Translations under genes and position numbers: made by a program
Source of the DNA: Spirometra erinaceieuropaei
Taxonomy: Eukaryota > Platyhelminthes > Cestoda > Diphyllobothriidea > Diphyllobothriidae
Length of the DNA: 64,000 bases
Direction: 5' to 3'
NCBI GenBank assembly: GCA_902702965.1
Contig: CACRXP010000007.1
Span: 2,693,171-2,757,170, forward strand
Notes under the pieces: generated by a model
Databases searched by the model: none
Told to the model about the DNA's origin: nothing
Seen by the model: the letters and a program-made list of their open reading frames with translations, nothing else
Shown here: in pieces, positions 10,541 to 22,889 of the stretch
Layout of the letters: every line of letters begins with the position of its first letter
How positions within the stretch are numbered: the first letter of the stretch is position 1

Positions 10541-13500
10541 CTTGTGTATTCATTCTTGTATTAGTTGCATCTATGTATTTGTGTACGAATGGTTCGCAGA
10601 TGAATCTGGTCGGATCGGGAACAGGGCGCGTTTAAGTAGTAAATCGCAGGCTGAGTGGATTGAGGCTCAAAAACTGCTTGACGAAGTTGGGGCTGGTTTG
10701 TTCAACCGAGGAAACGAGATAGATCGTCCTGCATTTAGGGAAGGTACCACTATGGACACAAGTTGAAGCAGAATGCCGAGCTAGAGGATAAGGGTATCAT
10801 TTGAGGGGAGATTACGCCTGGTGGGATGCCCGATCATGTATTATTTTTACGGCAGAGAGCTGTTTATTACTAAGAACGTAAAAACGCCCGGTGGCTGGAT
10901 AGAGAACCGTAGACGGGATTTACATGGAGCGATTTCACGTGTATGATTGACAGAGTGATAGTATTACTCGTGGCCACCGCCGATGGGACATAGGTCCACC
11001 GCCTAGAGGCGCAGCGCTTGACTTCCGCTCACCTCGAAGTCACTGACTTGAAGACAAACACTGGTCCTCCCCCGACTGGGGTTTAAGTACAGCTGATGAA
11101 TAACGACAAGCCAGTAGTGACAGTCTGCATTCTCCGGGACGCCAGTTTCTTCTGGTCGAAGCCTGCGCCGGCGGGGCGTTGTGCCAAGAAAATTCTGCGT
11201 TCCGTCCTCGAGGGTGTCTAGAGAAAGACGAATCAACTGCATCGAATGCAAAGGGAGGAGATGCCGCTTCTTGAAAAATTTTGTAAATAAGAAAATACGC
11301 GTATGATTAAATTTTTCGGTGCCCGAATCCGTTTAAATGAAGGGTAGACATTAAAGAACCACACTGCCGGAGATTGTGGTAATCCTCTCTGGATACGGAT
11401 CGTAGAAACGCAGAAGCCACCCCCTATGACGAGCCTGGTGTGGATTCGGGATGAGGGTGGCTCAAGTCTGTTAAGGCATGTCCATTTTGCGGATGTGCGA
11501 ATTTCGCATTCCCATTGTCTGCAGCCAAATATAATTGTCGCTTATTCAAGCCTCAAGTTATGTTTTCTGTTTATGGGTTGGAGTCGTTTTTTCTTGTCAA
11601 GGTAGCACCGGTCATTTTGATTTTTTAAGAAAACATGAATTCTGAAGAGCTTTTGACGCTACATAGCGGAATGAACAGAGTTTCTTAAAAGGAGTGAAGG
11701 CATTTTTGGTGGGGACCCAGGATGAAGGCGGTGTAACCGCGTGTCTATAGGGATGGCCGATGCTGCTTACCTCCCAAGTGCTGGCGTCGCCTCTACCGCA
11801 CACCACTTTCCGCCCTCTCTATGTTAGCGTCCCCCCCCACGACCTTCCCCTGCGATTGGCTGCAACGCTGCATTCCCCATTGGTCGTTAAGCTGGCATGA
11901 CGATGTCATCTCCCTCCCCCCCCCGTATAGACGGATCGTTCGTCTGCTGTAGCCAAATCTGTTTTCTTGCATCTTCTACCGTTTTATTATATCATAAGTC
12001 CCCTTCTGCTGATAGTATGTCTTTTATGTTCATCTATCTTGTTCACCCGAATGTTCGTGATGACATGTCTAACCACCCTGTTCTGTTCATTCTCCACTGG
12101 GATCTATCCTAAGTGCTCTGCATTACTCCGTGTATGCCATCACCAACGTCACGGGCTGTCGGATACCCTCCGTAGATCGGCGGTCCAGTTCCTGCGGTGC
12201 TGAAGATCAACCAGTACAATTGCCGGCAACGGTATAGAGAAGGACCCCACTTAACTGTCATTAGACTGTTGATCGTGCCATACGTGATTTCTGGTAAAGG
12301 GAGTTTTATGGGTGTAGCAGCACCCTAGACAGTAAGTTGGCAAAATGAAAGAAAACACAGAAATTGCCTGGATTCATGTCGAAAGTCATATCTTACGCTA
12401 TTGTACGATAACGGAACAATAAATGTGTAAAGCCATAACCTACTCAAATAGTTATAGTAGGTCTTATTTATAGGGAACCGATATTTGGGTGCCATCTCCC
12501 AACTCTTACCGATAGTAATAGGTAAACAATAAAGAAAAAGCAAATCTCACAAAATAACATATTTTTATTTAAGGTGTGAGGCTGTGGGAAGTAATCGTTG
12601 TTGGCAGTATAATTTCTGTAACAGCCTGCGAATGTATGCTAAGATAAAACCCCATATGACACGATCCACAGTCTACTGACAGTTAAGAGGGGTCCTTCTC
12701 TATACCGTCGCCCAGTTGCCAGTATCACTTTTCTTGAAGACGCTGTCAGTATTTTTTGGTGTCGTCTGTTTAACAGATTGGACCAATGCAACAACCCGAA
12801 ACTAGTTTCATATTTCCATTGTCTACGACCACACAATAGGTGCAACTTATTCGAAATTCGGCTTGATTGTCCGTTTACGGTGTGGTGGCCCTACTCCGTT
12901 AGCCTGTTGCAACACCGCGCCTCTCGTGAGTGCCTGCACGCGCGCACCAGCGACAGCCTGAGTTTCGCGCGCTCACAGCTTTCCAACTGTCCAATCATCT
13001 TCAAGGTCAATTCAGAGGCGCACACGCCACACTCTCCCGGTGCCGGACGTACCTTCATTCGACTGCCAGCCCTCTTCAACCCCTTCTCCAGCTATTCTGC
13101 ACAGAATGAACTATCCTCCCAGCCAGTGTCCAGCTCCTTCTCTTTCCATTCGGGATCGAGCCTGAAGGTCGTTGTGGCTACGGTCTCGGTATGCCTTAAG
13201 CCGCTGTGATGGCAGTTCTCAAGGGCCCGTGAAATCAATGTTTTACCAGCCATTTTGGAACTTCCTAAAAGGGGGTGTTGCCAACTATTGTCGACACTTG
13301 GAATGATACTGACAGTTCTTTTCGCATTATAAAAGACGCTTTGTAGGTCATCAGTCCCGAACTGACAGTGCACTGGTCAAAATCAAACTATTTATCTTTG
13401 TTCTCCCCACCGAGGCGTCAAATTCGTGCCAGACTGCCAGTCTAATAAGCCAACCACGTAGGCCTGAACACCTGTTTCCTTCCTCGACCGTCGTTTAGAT

Positions 13501-13690
13501 GCATTTATAACTGCAGATAAATAACCCGTAGAATTTCTAACATCACTATTTTCTTGGAGCTATTGTTTATCTGCTTGACGTCATATGATGACCTGAATTC
13601 CCTGTTAGGTGGATTCGCACAGTGAAGTAGCCCTGTTACATTATCCACCGTTCTTCTGATGTACGGCCTTTAGCGGAGGTCGGAGGGATG
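10541..13690. other. Region without recognised genes
   Basis: I see no domain-like protein on either strand. The 12778-13209 (+) and 13092-13373 (-) frames overlap and resemble nothing I know. A poly-C-rich stretch lies at 11830-11925. Confidence 0.4.
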
Positions 13691-13714
13691 GGCTATTCCG
13701 GTTGGTGAATTTTG

Positions 13715-14090
13715 TCTGAGACCAATATGAATACCTCTAACCACTGGGCCACGAGCCCGTTGCCCTGTCGGTTTCGATCGAGAATATGCAGTGGTAGGGG
13801 GCGCTCACCGATCGTTCTTACGGAACTCACTCGTTCCGCTGCGCCTTACGGGCTCCCTCTCGAGCCCAACCAGCAGCCGCACAGCGGCGCATGATATGCT
13901 CAGAAGGGTATTACCGACAAAGACCAGGGAGACTGGAATGGCCACTTCTGCTTATTAGCCAAAGTCAGCCAGTCATACCCAACCCCGAAATGTGGAACAC
14001 TTCGAGAGAGCCCGTACGGCACAACAGAACGAGTGAGTTCCGTAAGAAAGATCGGTGAGCGTCCCCTACCATTACACTTATCATTATTAG
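13715..14090 (-). repeat. tRNA-derived SINE copy (SINE-A), degraded
   Basis: The reverse complement reads a tRNA-like head (GGGCTCGTGGCCCAGTGG, TTAGAGG) and the SINE-A body. Landmarks of the body are GGGTTGGGTATGACTGGCTG, the CTAATAAGC/AGAAGTGGCC block and a CACAACAGAACGAG block. The same landmarks recur at 30525-31110, 56020-56310, 59085-59320 and elsewhere. Parts appear rearranged and duplicated here. Confidence 0.55.
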
Positions 14091-15500
14091 CAGTCCTCTC
14101 GTTCGCTGCCGACGGTCGTAATTAGTGTGATGGTTGCCTGTTTGTACACATATGAGTCCTTATTAGCTGCAATTTCGTCAGTGATGTTGATTATTGAGGC
14201 AAAAATAAATTGATGATTTGGCTGGCTGGTACTGTAACCGGAAGCGACGTTCTCCCTTGCCCTCCTCGCCTGCCCAACTACTCCGGAAAGCTAAACAGGT
14301 CGACGCAGTTTGAAGAAGACTTTGCCGACCTGGTTGGAGCATGGAACGTATGTTGGGGTTCCAGTATAGACCGCCTTCGCTCATACCAACTGCCTACATT
14401 CTACCTAAGGGTATTAATTTCTAAAGGCATGACGCCCAAGAAGGAATTCAAGGATGGATTAAATAAGCTATAATATTCGAAATCTGTCCAAGGATTTGCA
14501 TCTGTCATGGAGGTCAACATGGACCCATTTTACTAAGGCAGCCTCTCGTACACAAGGTTCATGGAGGGAATGGTCGGCGGTCTTCTCAACTTCAAGAATA
14601 TAAGTAGTTCGTAAATGCAAGCAGAGCTTCTATGTCGTCACTAATACGATCACGAGTGAGTCTGGACAGGAATCGAAACTATTGAAGTCGCAGTAAGCCA
14701 GCTGTCTGCTAGAGGGCGTATTTTCGCTAACCGACCAGGATTTCGTGCTTTACTTTGGACTGGAATATCTGGGTTGAAAATCACTAGACTACCAACAAGG
14801 GTTAGATCATACGCGTACGGCAGCAGAAAATCAGCAGAACGCGTGTATGTTTTTTGTGAAACAAACACACCTGCCGAATACGATTTCAGTAGTAATTCTA
14901 AAAGGAAATACAAAAGTGCGGCTGCGGTGTCAACCCCACTGGATTTACCCAAAATTGGCACATTAACTCGAGCGGATTAAAGAACTGAAGCTTCCTTTCC
15001 CATCAGGCTTCTCGTCCTTCGCTTTCCGTTTAGGTGCTTCGTCGACCATCAGCCTATCCTAACCACAGGTAAAGTTGGCTTCTGAGCATTTTCTAGAGAG
15101 GATATCATTCCCTCCTCCACTTAAATTGAAGTCACCTTAGGAGAAACTGTCATTAGTGAAAACTTCCTTGCACGCAGAACAGATGTCTGAGGTTGGGATA
15201 CATATGCCGCCTCCATTTTCCTCGAACTCTGAGTCCTGCTCAGTTGCCACCTGTTTCGTCTCGTTAAACCCTCTGTCTGTGAATTTTATATGTGCGGTTT
15301 TTGACGTGATGCTTAAACGCCTTCACTTCTCAAACACTTAAATAATGTTGCCTTCGGAATGCTCCAGCAATTTGACTTCTGCGTCGATGTCTACTGAAAT
15401 TTTTAGTAGGACTACTATAAAAATGTCTCCGCCTTATTCCTGTCTACCCCCCTGCGTTGTACGCATGACGCAGCATGCTCACCAAAGAGCGACGCACTTC
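14091..15500. other. Region with two unassigned open frames
   Basis: 14210-14473 (+) reads an 87-residue frame with an acidic segment (FEEDFADLVGAWN) followed directly by GTATGT, so it could be an exon. 14665-14978 (+) is open for about 104 codons and overlaps a 103-codon frame on the minus strand. Neither resembles a family I recognise, and no splice partners could be fixed. Confidence 0.25.
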
Positions 15501-15507
15501 AAAAGAT

Positions 15508-15584
15508 GAGGATGCGATCGCTGAAACAAAAATCTGTGAAAAGTCAGGAAAATGAACTTCTTGTTTCAGCGATCGCATATTCCT
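15508..15584. repeat. Hairpin with GCGATCGC arms
   Basis: The left arm contains GATGCGATCGCTGAAACAA and the right arm TTGTTTCAGCGATCGCAT. They pair over about 20 bp across a loop of about 30 nt. The octamer GCGATCGC also occurs at about 32163 and 32284. Confidence 0.6.
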
Positions 15585-15775
15585 CCATCGGACTGCCTCC
15601 TGGAACTGGCCTCGTCGTCCCTATCGACAGTGCCGCACTTGTTATTGGCAACCACAGTTTTCACGGACAAAAAAACAAAGATCTCGTCCGCCGTCTCTCA
15701 TGACCGCGGGGTCAAGGCGGAATTTTGCGAAGAGGGCGAGCGCTGCTGCTTTTATATTATATTTTCAGTCGGATA

Positions 15776-15960
15776 GGCAAGACAGTTCGATTATCAATTT
15801 CGGCGATGTCTACCGAGTGTTCCACGGTAGGGTGAGGCGGGGAATGGTGACTTGCGCATGAACTAGTGGACTTGCGCTGCGACTACTGCATTCTCTCTTC
15901 ATCTCCCACCTGGATTCGACGTCAAGGCATTGTCAGGAATACTGAGGGCGCAAAATGATG
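15776..15960 (-). repeat. Dispersed repeat C, partial copy
   Basis: The reverse complement contains the C core (GGTAGACATCGCCGAAATTG) and CGCAAGTCACCATTCCC. The same order is seen at 63480-63605 on the plus strand. Confidence 0.5.
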
Positions 15961-15975
15961 GAGGTGGCCAGCCCG

Positions 15976-17963
15976 GAGTAAGTGGGCTAACTCATGAAAT
16001 CTCAACAGAAATTCCGAAATGCGTTTTCGTTTCGAAAAGATTAATTAAGTAGGGTTGTAAAACCAATCAGCCTACAGCATAATTCTAAAATAATTCAGTT
16101 ATCTCTGGACGCCGGCTTTCGAACAAACTTCTTTTTGGCTGCACCTAAAAACCATAATCCGTAAAAAAAGACTGCTTACGTGGCATGCAATTTTCTCGTT
16201 GATTTTCGATGCCCTTAAGGATTCAATTATATTTCACGGAAAACATGAATGAAAATATGCATTCTTTTGCTCATTCAGTAGAAAATTACGTCATCTTTCA
16301 ATTTTACACTCGAAGGAAGGGTATAATTTCGGTTTTATAAAACTTTACCAATTCCCGAATAACCTTGAACCCGACCTGCCGCTGCGCTCGCATTCAGGGT
16401 TCCCAAACTACAAGCTGAATAATTTCCGCGTACGGTAAACCATCATTTCTCTACGGTATTAAGAGGAGGCCATATGGGGTTCATAAAATTGAGCAGTGGC
16501 TTTGAGCCACATTTTTAACTTTACAATCCACGTTGGTAAATGCAGAGACATGACGTTTTATGAAGGGCCATTTCACGGTATTGAAAAACCTCACAATTAG
16601 AAACTTTTTTAAAACTGAATTATACCTTTTCTTCGAGTGTGAAATTGAAAAAAGACGTTATTTTCTCCTGAATGAGTAAAGGAGTAAATATTTTCATGCA
16701 TGTTTTTCATGAAATATAATTGAATCTTTAAGGGCATCGAAAGTCAATGAGAAAATTTCATGCTACGCACAGTGAGTGACCGATCTCATGAAATGTTGGC
16801 TGAAATTCTGAAATGCGTTTTCGACTAGGAAGGATTAATTGGTCGCGGTTGTAATACTGATGATTTTAAGGCATACTCTTATAACATTTCGGACTCGGCA
16901 GGATGTCGGCTTTTAAGTGTACTTCTTTTCAATCTCCTGCATAAAGCGTGCTCGGTAAAAAATGACTACTTAAGTAGCATGCATTTTCCCATTGATTTTC
17001 GTTGGTCCTGCAAATTCAAATATATTTTAAAGAAATCATAAACAAAAATATGCTTTCTTTTAGCCAGTTAATAGAGAATCACGTCTTCTTTATATTTTAT
17101 ACTTAAGGAAGGAGTATAATTAGGTTTTCAAAAGTTTCTAATTATGAGACTTTTTAAGACCGCGATATGTCCATTCACATAGCATCGTAGCTGGCCGTTT
17201 ACCACTGTTCCTCATGAAATGTACAACATGGTCCGATTTCATTGTAAAATTTTATGGACTCTGTATGATATCTCTTTAATGGCATAGAAAAATATGTGAT
17301 TTTCTTTACGCGGAACGCATGCACCTTGTAGAGTGAAATCACTAAGCGCTAATGCAACGAATGATCAGACTCCAAATTATTCGGCAATTAGAAAACTTTT
17401 TAAGACCTAATTATACTCCTTCCTTAAGTATAAAATATAAAGAAGACGTGATTCTCTATTGATTGACTAAAAGAAAACATATTTTGTTTTTGGTTTCTAC
17501 AAAATATATTTGAATTTCCAAGACCATCGAAAATCAATGGGAAAATCCACGCTACTTAAGTAGTCATTTTTTAGCGAGCACGCTTTATACAGGAGATTGA
17601 AAAGAAGTGCACTTAAAAGCCGACATCCTGCCGAGTCCGAAATGTTATAAGAGTATGCCTTAAAATCATCGGTATTACAACCGCGACCAAGTAATCCTTC
17701 CTAATCGAAAACGCATATCAGAATTTCAGCCAACATTTCATGAGATCGGTCACTCACTGTAAGTAGTCTTTTTTTTACTGATTAGGGTTTTTAGGTGCAG
17801 CCGGAAAGAAGTTTGTTCGAAAGCCGGCGTTCGGAGGTAACTGAAATATTACATAGTTATTTTGCAGGCTGACTAGTTTTACAGCCCTACTTAATTAATC
17901 TTTTTAAAAAGAAAACGCATTTCGGAATTTCTGTTGAGATTTAATGAGTTAGCCCACCTACTG
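15976..17963. mobile_element. Foldback element M1 (subfamily A), split by nested element M2
   Basis: The left end reads GAGTAAGTGGGCTAACTCAT. The right end is its inverse, ATGAGTTAGCCCACCTACTG, followed by TA. Each arm is several hundred bp, and the arms meet around a centre of about 250 bp. M2 sits inside the right arm, at the point where other copies read CTACTTAAGTAG. Without M2 the element is about 1.0 kb. It encodes no transposase. Confidence 0.85.
16770..17759. mobile_element. Foldback element M2 (subfamily B), nested in M1
   Basis: The ends are CAGTGAGTGACCGATCTCAT and ATGAGATCGGTCACTCACTG, followed by TA on the right. The arms are nearly complementary, including GACTACTTAAGTAGCATGCA-type segments. 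It is non-autonomous. Confidence 0.85.
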
Positions 17964-19321
17964 TAGGCATGCCTCAACATCCCATGGTCACCACACAAAC
18001 GACTGGGATTTTACACAAGAAGGGGGAGAGGTTCGGATCCCAACTGAGCGGGAGAGACATGAAGACCATATTAAGAAGAAACCAGGGCCGTCGGACTTTA
18101 GGTCCACTAATCAGCCACACAACGTGCAAACACACGCCGGGCTGACTGCAAGGTCCGAGTTACATTGTAGCTTGGCAGCCTTCCAAATAACAGCTTTTAG
18201 CACACCGTGATATAATCGAACGTGTCAGATTGTTTACTGCGAGGAAATGCGCTGAGACCGTCGACCTCACTCCCATTTCACTTCCCCCGTGCACTGGTCG
18301 ATCGTCCGAACCGGTCAACTGACCGATACTGAGATCGGGAGAGGTGGCTGACAGAGTTGAGGACAGTCACTCTGTGCGAGCCACACACACGACCTGGCCC
18401 CCCACGCGCACACCAGGATTTCTCAAAGGGTTGGATCGCTCGAATATCACATGTAGTAGAGGGGACGGATGGAAAAGGAGCTGAGGAAAGCGCTTCTCAT
18501 TTACGTGAGAGGTGCCTTTGCTGTGTAATGTCGGAGGCGCGTGTGACCGAGTAAGCCCATGCGCGTTAGTTGAATGTGCGGATAAGCATAGTCAATCAGT
18601 CAAACTACCCATTTAAACAGATCGGCTTGACATCCACGTGCGAGTAACGATGAAAAAACTAGGCCAACAGCAGGACGGACTACGGGCGTTCGCTGCTGCC
18701 AGCGAGTTCCGATCTGCTGGGTTTAACGACTACTAATCAATAGGCAAGCATATCTACCTCGAAAGGCGTGGAAGTTTGGGTCGATTCTTGGAGCAATGGC
18801 AGCAGCAGCTCCGCTGTGTCATGGCGCCTGTGAGAACGGGCTGGGCAGTATCGCATATGTAGCCATGTCGATGCCAGAAAGATGTTTAGTAATTTTCAGG
18901 GTATGCTCTCAGATAAAAATTGAGGGCTGGGTGACCGCAGTTGTTGCTAGAACAAGGATAGCTTAGCCACCCTCGTGTAAGCAGTTTAGGATGACTTTAT
19001 GCATTTCAAGTTAGTAACACGGTCTTTTTATTTAAAGTTTGTCACTGCTTCGAGCATATAATTGAATTCGGATGTTTCTCCTACAAACTGTTTGTGAAAT
19101 AACAGTCATATAGCTCATTTGTACAGGGTTGTTTTTCACAGAGTAACTTTCGTCTGCCCGCTCTCGCGATCTCCGGCAAGACCACTTGTCCATGATACAA
19201 TTTTAAACATAATCCAACGAAGCACAGTCTACCCCTTATTTTTTCATGCAAAATGACGTATTTCAGTGCTTCACTTCTACAGCTTGAAAATTCGGCGGCA
19301 ATTGGACTGCATTAAGTGTAT
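17964..19321. other. Repeat D copy (18040-18340) and unannotatable sequence
   Basis: 18040-18340 matches 28865-29110: both share GGTCCACTAATC/GTCCACCAGTCC, GCCGGGCTGACTGCAAGGTC and a GAAATGCGCTGAG/GGTC block. The remainder, to 19321, shows nothing I recognise. Confidence 0.45.
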
Positions 19322-19323
19322 TA

Positions 19324-20303
19324 CAGTGCGTGACCGATCTCATGAAATATTAGCCGAAATTCTGAGATGCGTTTCTGGTTGGGAAGGATTACCTAAGTGG
19401 GATTGAAAGGTTGCTTATCAAACAACAAAATCCCATAGTATTTCAGACTCGCCAGGATGTCGGCTTTTGAATGCACTTGTTTTCGACCTCCCATAAAAGC
19501 CACACCTGGTAAAAAATGACTACTTAATTAGTGTGTGTTTTTCAAGTTGGTTTTCGATAGTCCTATAAATTCACATATTTCTTATGGAAAATATGCTTTC
19601 TATTATCTGTTTGGTAGAAATAACATTGTTTTTACACTTTATATCCGAAGAAAGCGTATATTTATGTTCTGAAAAAATTTCCCTATTCCCCAATGATTTT
19701 GGGTCAGATCAGCCGTTGAATTACAATTTATCAATTCCAGTCTACAAGCCGCATGCTTTCCTCACAAGAAAAGTCATATATTCCTCTATGCATTTACGAA
19801 GATACTATGTTGAGTTCATGAACTTTTGCAATGGATGTGGACTATGTTGTACGTTTCACGAGGAGCATTGGTAAACGGAGATGTGCGACGCTATATGTAT
19901 GGACATCACACGGCATTAAGAATCTCATAATTAGAAACTTTCTTTAAACCTAAATATACACCTTTTTCTGGTATAAAATGTAAAAACCATGTTACTTTCT
20001 ACCAAACAAATAAAAGAAGGCATATTTTATGCATATTTTCTATAGGAAATATGTGAATTTATTTGACTATCGAAAATCAACTTGAAAAACACACACTAAT
20101 TAAGTAGTCATTTTTTACCAGGTGTGGCTTTTATGGGAGGTCGAAAACAAGTGCATTCAAAAGCCGACATCCTGGCGAGTCTGAAATACAATGGGATTTT
20201 GTTGTTTGATAAGCAACCTTTCAACCCCACCTAGGTAATCCTTCCTAACCAGAAACGCATCTCAGAATTTCGGCAAGTATTTCATGAGATCAGTCACGCA
20301 CTG
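19324..20303. mobile_element. Foldback element M3 (subfamily B)
   Basis: The element runs from CAGTGCGTGACCGATCTCAT to ATGAGATCAGTCACGCACTG. A TA flanks it on both sides (19322-19323 and 20304-20305), the expected Tc1/mariner-type target duplication. Both arms are clearly complementary, for example AAGTGCATTC/GAATGCACTTG. Any frame within it is a shadow of the arms. Confidence 0.88.
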
Positions 20304-21048
20304 TAAGTGTCGTGACGGAAAGCAAACGCCTTTACTGCGATCGGCAAGAACACCTGCATCAAGTTCTCGGAAGCATAGTTAACATCAATGCTGCTTCTGC
20401 ACAACGCTTGCAGAGAGGGGGCTCTCATCTGGAGTGTTTTATTGGAAAAACGTAAGACTGACTGGCAGAGGTGACTTTCGACCGTGCATCTCACCTCCTC
20501 TCTCCCCCTCATTTCTCCCCTCTGACTCTCTCTCTCTGTGTCTTAACAATCGAACACGATCACACAAGGTCCATCTCGCCAACACCTTAACGCCCAAATC
20601 ATTGGTACTTGTCAGTAACAAGAAAACGACAAGTTTGCAAACCACAGCACTGGCAGAAGTCTGTCCAGCTGGCACGTTAGAGGTTCTTCTGCATCCCTAA
20701 TTGTACTAGGCACAAACTGTCTAGTCGGGAAGTAGTCTCTTTTAGTCGCAACGAGTCAGACTTCCACCCCTGTCTTTCACAGGCAGGCTTAACATGGAAG
20801 AGAACGATAGAGGAATTAGCCTGAGCTGCAAGGGTAGCCGAGAATTGGGATGGAAACTTTCACTGGCAACTACATCTCCAGGTTTTGAGGCGTAATAACG
20901 AATACAGCCCAACCTGAACGTAGCAGCGGGTGTGTATGTACATTCGTCTGTCATTATCTCACGTGCCTGTGAGGAAGGAGGAAGCCACATACGCTTCAGG
21001 CGAGACCGTCATTCAGGAGTACGGGCAGCGGTAAAATGTAGTTTGGTA
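20304..21048. other. Region without recognised genes
   Basis: Short frames at 20434-20700 (+) and 20439-20675 (-) overlap antisense and have no recognisable domain. Confidence 0.4.
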
Positions 21049-21362
21049 CTTGAAGAAGGAGACACGATCGCTGGGTTTGGTAAGACATTATTGTCGAGAC
21101 GCCTGTGCAGAAACCGGATCTGCGAATACGTGATGGCCTCCCGAAGGACAAAGATTTCCTATCGCCGGGCCGATCGGAGCGCATCGCGCACAAATACATT
21201 GCCAATAGGAGCGAAGAGACGAGTTCCTAGGAAGCAGTCTTGAAGAAGGAGACACGATCGCCTCCAAGTATTCGCAGATCCGGTTTCTACACAGGTGCCA
21301 TGACGATAATGTGTTTTCGAACCCAGCGATTAAGTCTCCTTCTTCAAGACTGCTTCCTGGGA
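21049..21362. repeat. Inverted repeat with 81 nt arms
   Basis: The left arm 21049-21129 (CTTGAAGAAGGAGACACGAT through GGATCTGCGAATAC) is inverted at 21268-21348. A partial third copy of the left-arm start lies at 21229-21262, preceded by GGAAGCAGT. That motif is itself inverted at 21346-21360. Small frames here are by-products of the palindrome. Confidence 0.75.
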
Positions 21363-21374
21363 TTCGTCTGTTTG

Positions 21375-21790
21375 CTTCTATGGACACAATACTGTTGGGG
21401 TCGGGGTTGAGGGTTAGAGTTAGCGCTTGGGGTTTAGGATAAGAGGTTATAGTTAGGGATCAGGGTTAGGAGTTAGCGCAACTATTTCTCAATAATACCG
21501 TTGGGGTTGGGATTAGGATTAGGTGTTATGGTTAGGGGGTTAGGGTTATGGTCGGGGTTTATAGTTAGGGGTTAGGGTTAAAGGTTAGCGCAACTATTTT
21601 TAAACCATTCAAAGTACAACCGCGCATTCCCGATAGCTTTTCCTGCACATTCAACTACTTGCCCTCGTCGCCTGTGCGTTCCCCGTTTCCACTCGTAAAA
21701 ACCCCTATTACCACCGGTCCCGTATTAGAGGGACTGGGTTTTTTTACTTCAGGTGAGGCTACCAAACAAAATCCGATCCGGGCAGTCATT
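21375..21790. mobile_element. T-element T1 (telomere-motif minisatellite element), degraded ends
   Basis: 21385-21600 is a degenerate GGGTTAGG-type array. It is followed by GCGCAACTATTT, then GCGCATTCCCGATAGCTTTT and CCCCTATTACCACCGGTCCC, and a degraded right end, CTTCAGGTGAGGCTACC. The same block order, or its inverse, occurs in the other T-elements. The terminal repeats have decayed. Confidence 0.65.
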
Positions 21791-21908
21791 GTGATATCTT
21801 TTATGCCCTTGTTTCGGAGAAAACCTGATATGACACGCGCAAGTGGGTTGTGCTGACTCCTGACAGGTGAGGCAGATGCTGCACAAGTCTGCTCTCAGTA
21901 CAAACGTA

Positions 21909-22887
21909 CAGTAGATGGACTAACTCATTAAATGTCAACCGAAATTTTGAAATGCGTTCTCGTTTCGAATAGACCAATTAAGTATGGTTGTAAAACTAAT
22001 CATCTTGCAGCATAATTTTATAATGATCCAGTTACCCCAGGCTGCCTTCTTTCGAACGAACTTATTTCCGACTGCATGCAAGCACTATACTCTGCAAAAA
22101 ATGCCTACTTATTTAGCATGCAATTTCCTCATTGATTTTCAATGTCCTTAAGACTCCAATTATATTTCATATAAAACATGCATAAAACCATTTATTCTCT
22201 TACTTATTAGGCGGAAAATTAGGTGTTCCCCCAATTGTATACTCGAAGGAAGAGTATAATTCAGTTTCAAAAAAGTTCTACTTGTGAGATTTTTAGTACT
22301 GTAAAATGGCCGTTCACAAAACTTCATATATCCACATTCATCAATGTGGCTTGTAAAGTTAACAATATTTCTCAAGTTCACTGCTTAATTTTGTGAACGC
22401 CATATAGCCTCCTCTTAATACCGTATAAAAATGTATGGTTTTCCGTACACGCAACATATATGGCTTGCAGTTTTGAAACGCCGAATGCAAGTATAACAGC
22501 AGGTCGGGTTCAAAGTTATTCGGGAATGGGAAAAGTTTTTTAAAACCGAATTATACTTTGCTTTCGAGTATAAAATCGTGATTTTCTAACGAATAAGTAA
22601 AAAATGAATATTTTTATGCATGTTTTCCATGAAATATAATTGAATTTTCAAGGTCATCGAAAATCAATAAAATTGCGCGCTACTTAAGTAGTCAGTTTTT
22701 GCAGAGTATAGTTCTTGCATGCAGTCGGAAGTAAGTTCGTTCGAAAGAAGGTACCCTGGGGTAACTGGATCATTATAAAATTATGCTGCATGATTATTAG
22801 TTTTACAACCCTACTTAATTGATCTTTTCGAAATGAAAACGCATTTCGGAATTTCGGTTGAAATTTCATGAGTTAGCTCACCTACTG
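21909..22887. mobile_element. Foldback element M4 (subfamily A)
   Basis: The ends are CAGTAGATGGACTAACTCAT and ATGAGTTAGCTCACCTACTG, with TA on both sides (21907-21908 and 22888-22889). The arms are complementary over hundreds of bases. Confidence 0.88.
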
Positions 22888-22889
22888 TA

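Noticed and set aside
21387..21600. Telomere or chromosome-end array
   Set aside because: The TTAGGG-like units are degenerate and bounded by T-element sequence, and similar arrays recur at several internal sites, so this is not a chromosome end.
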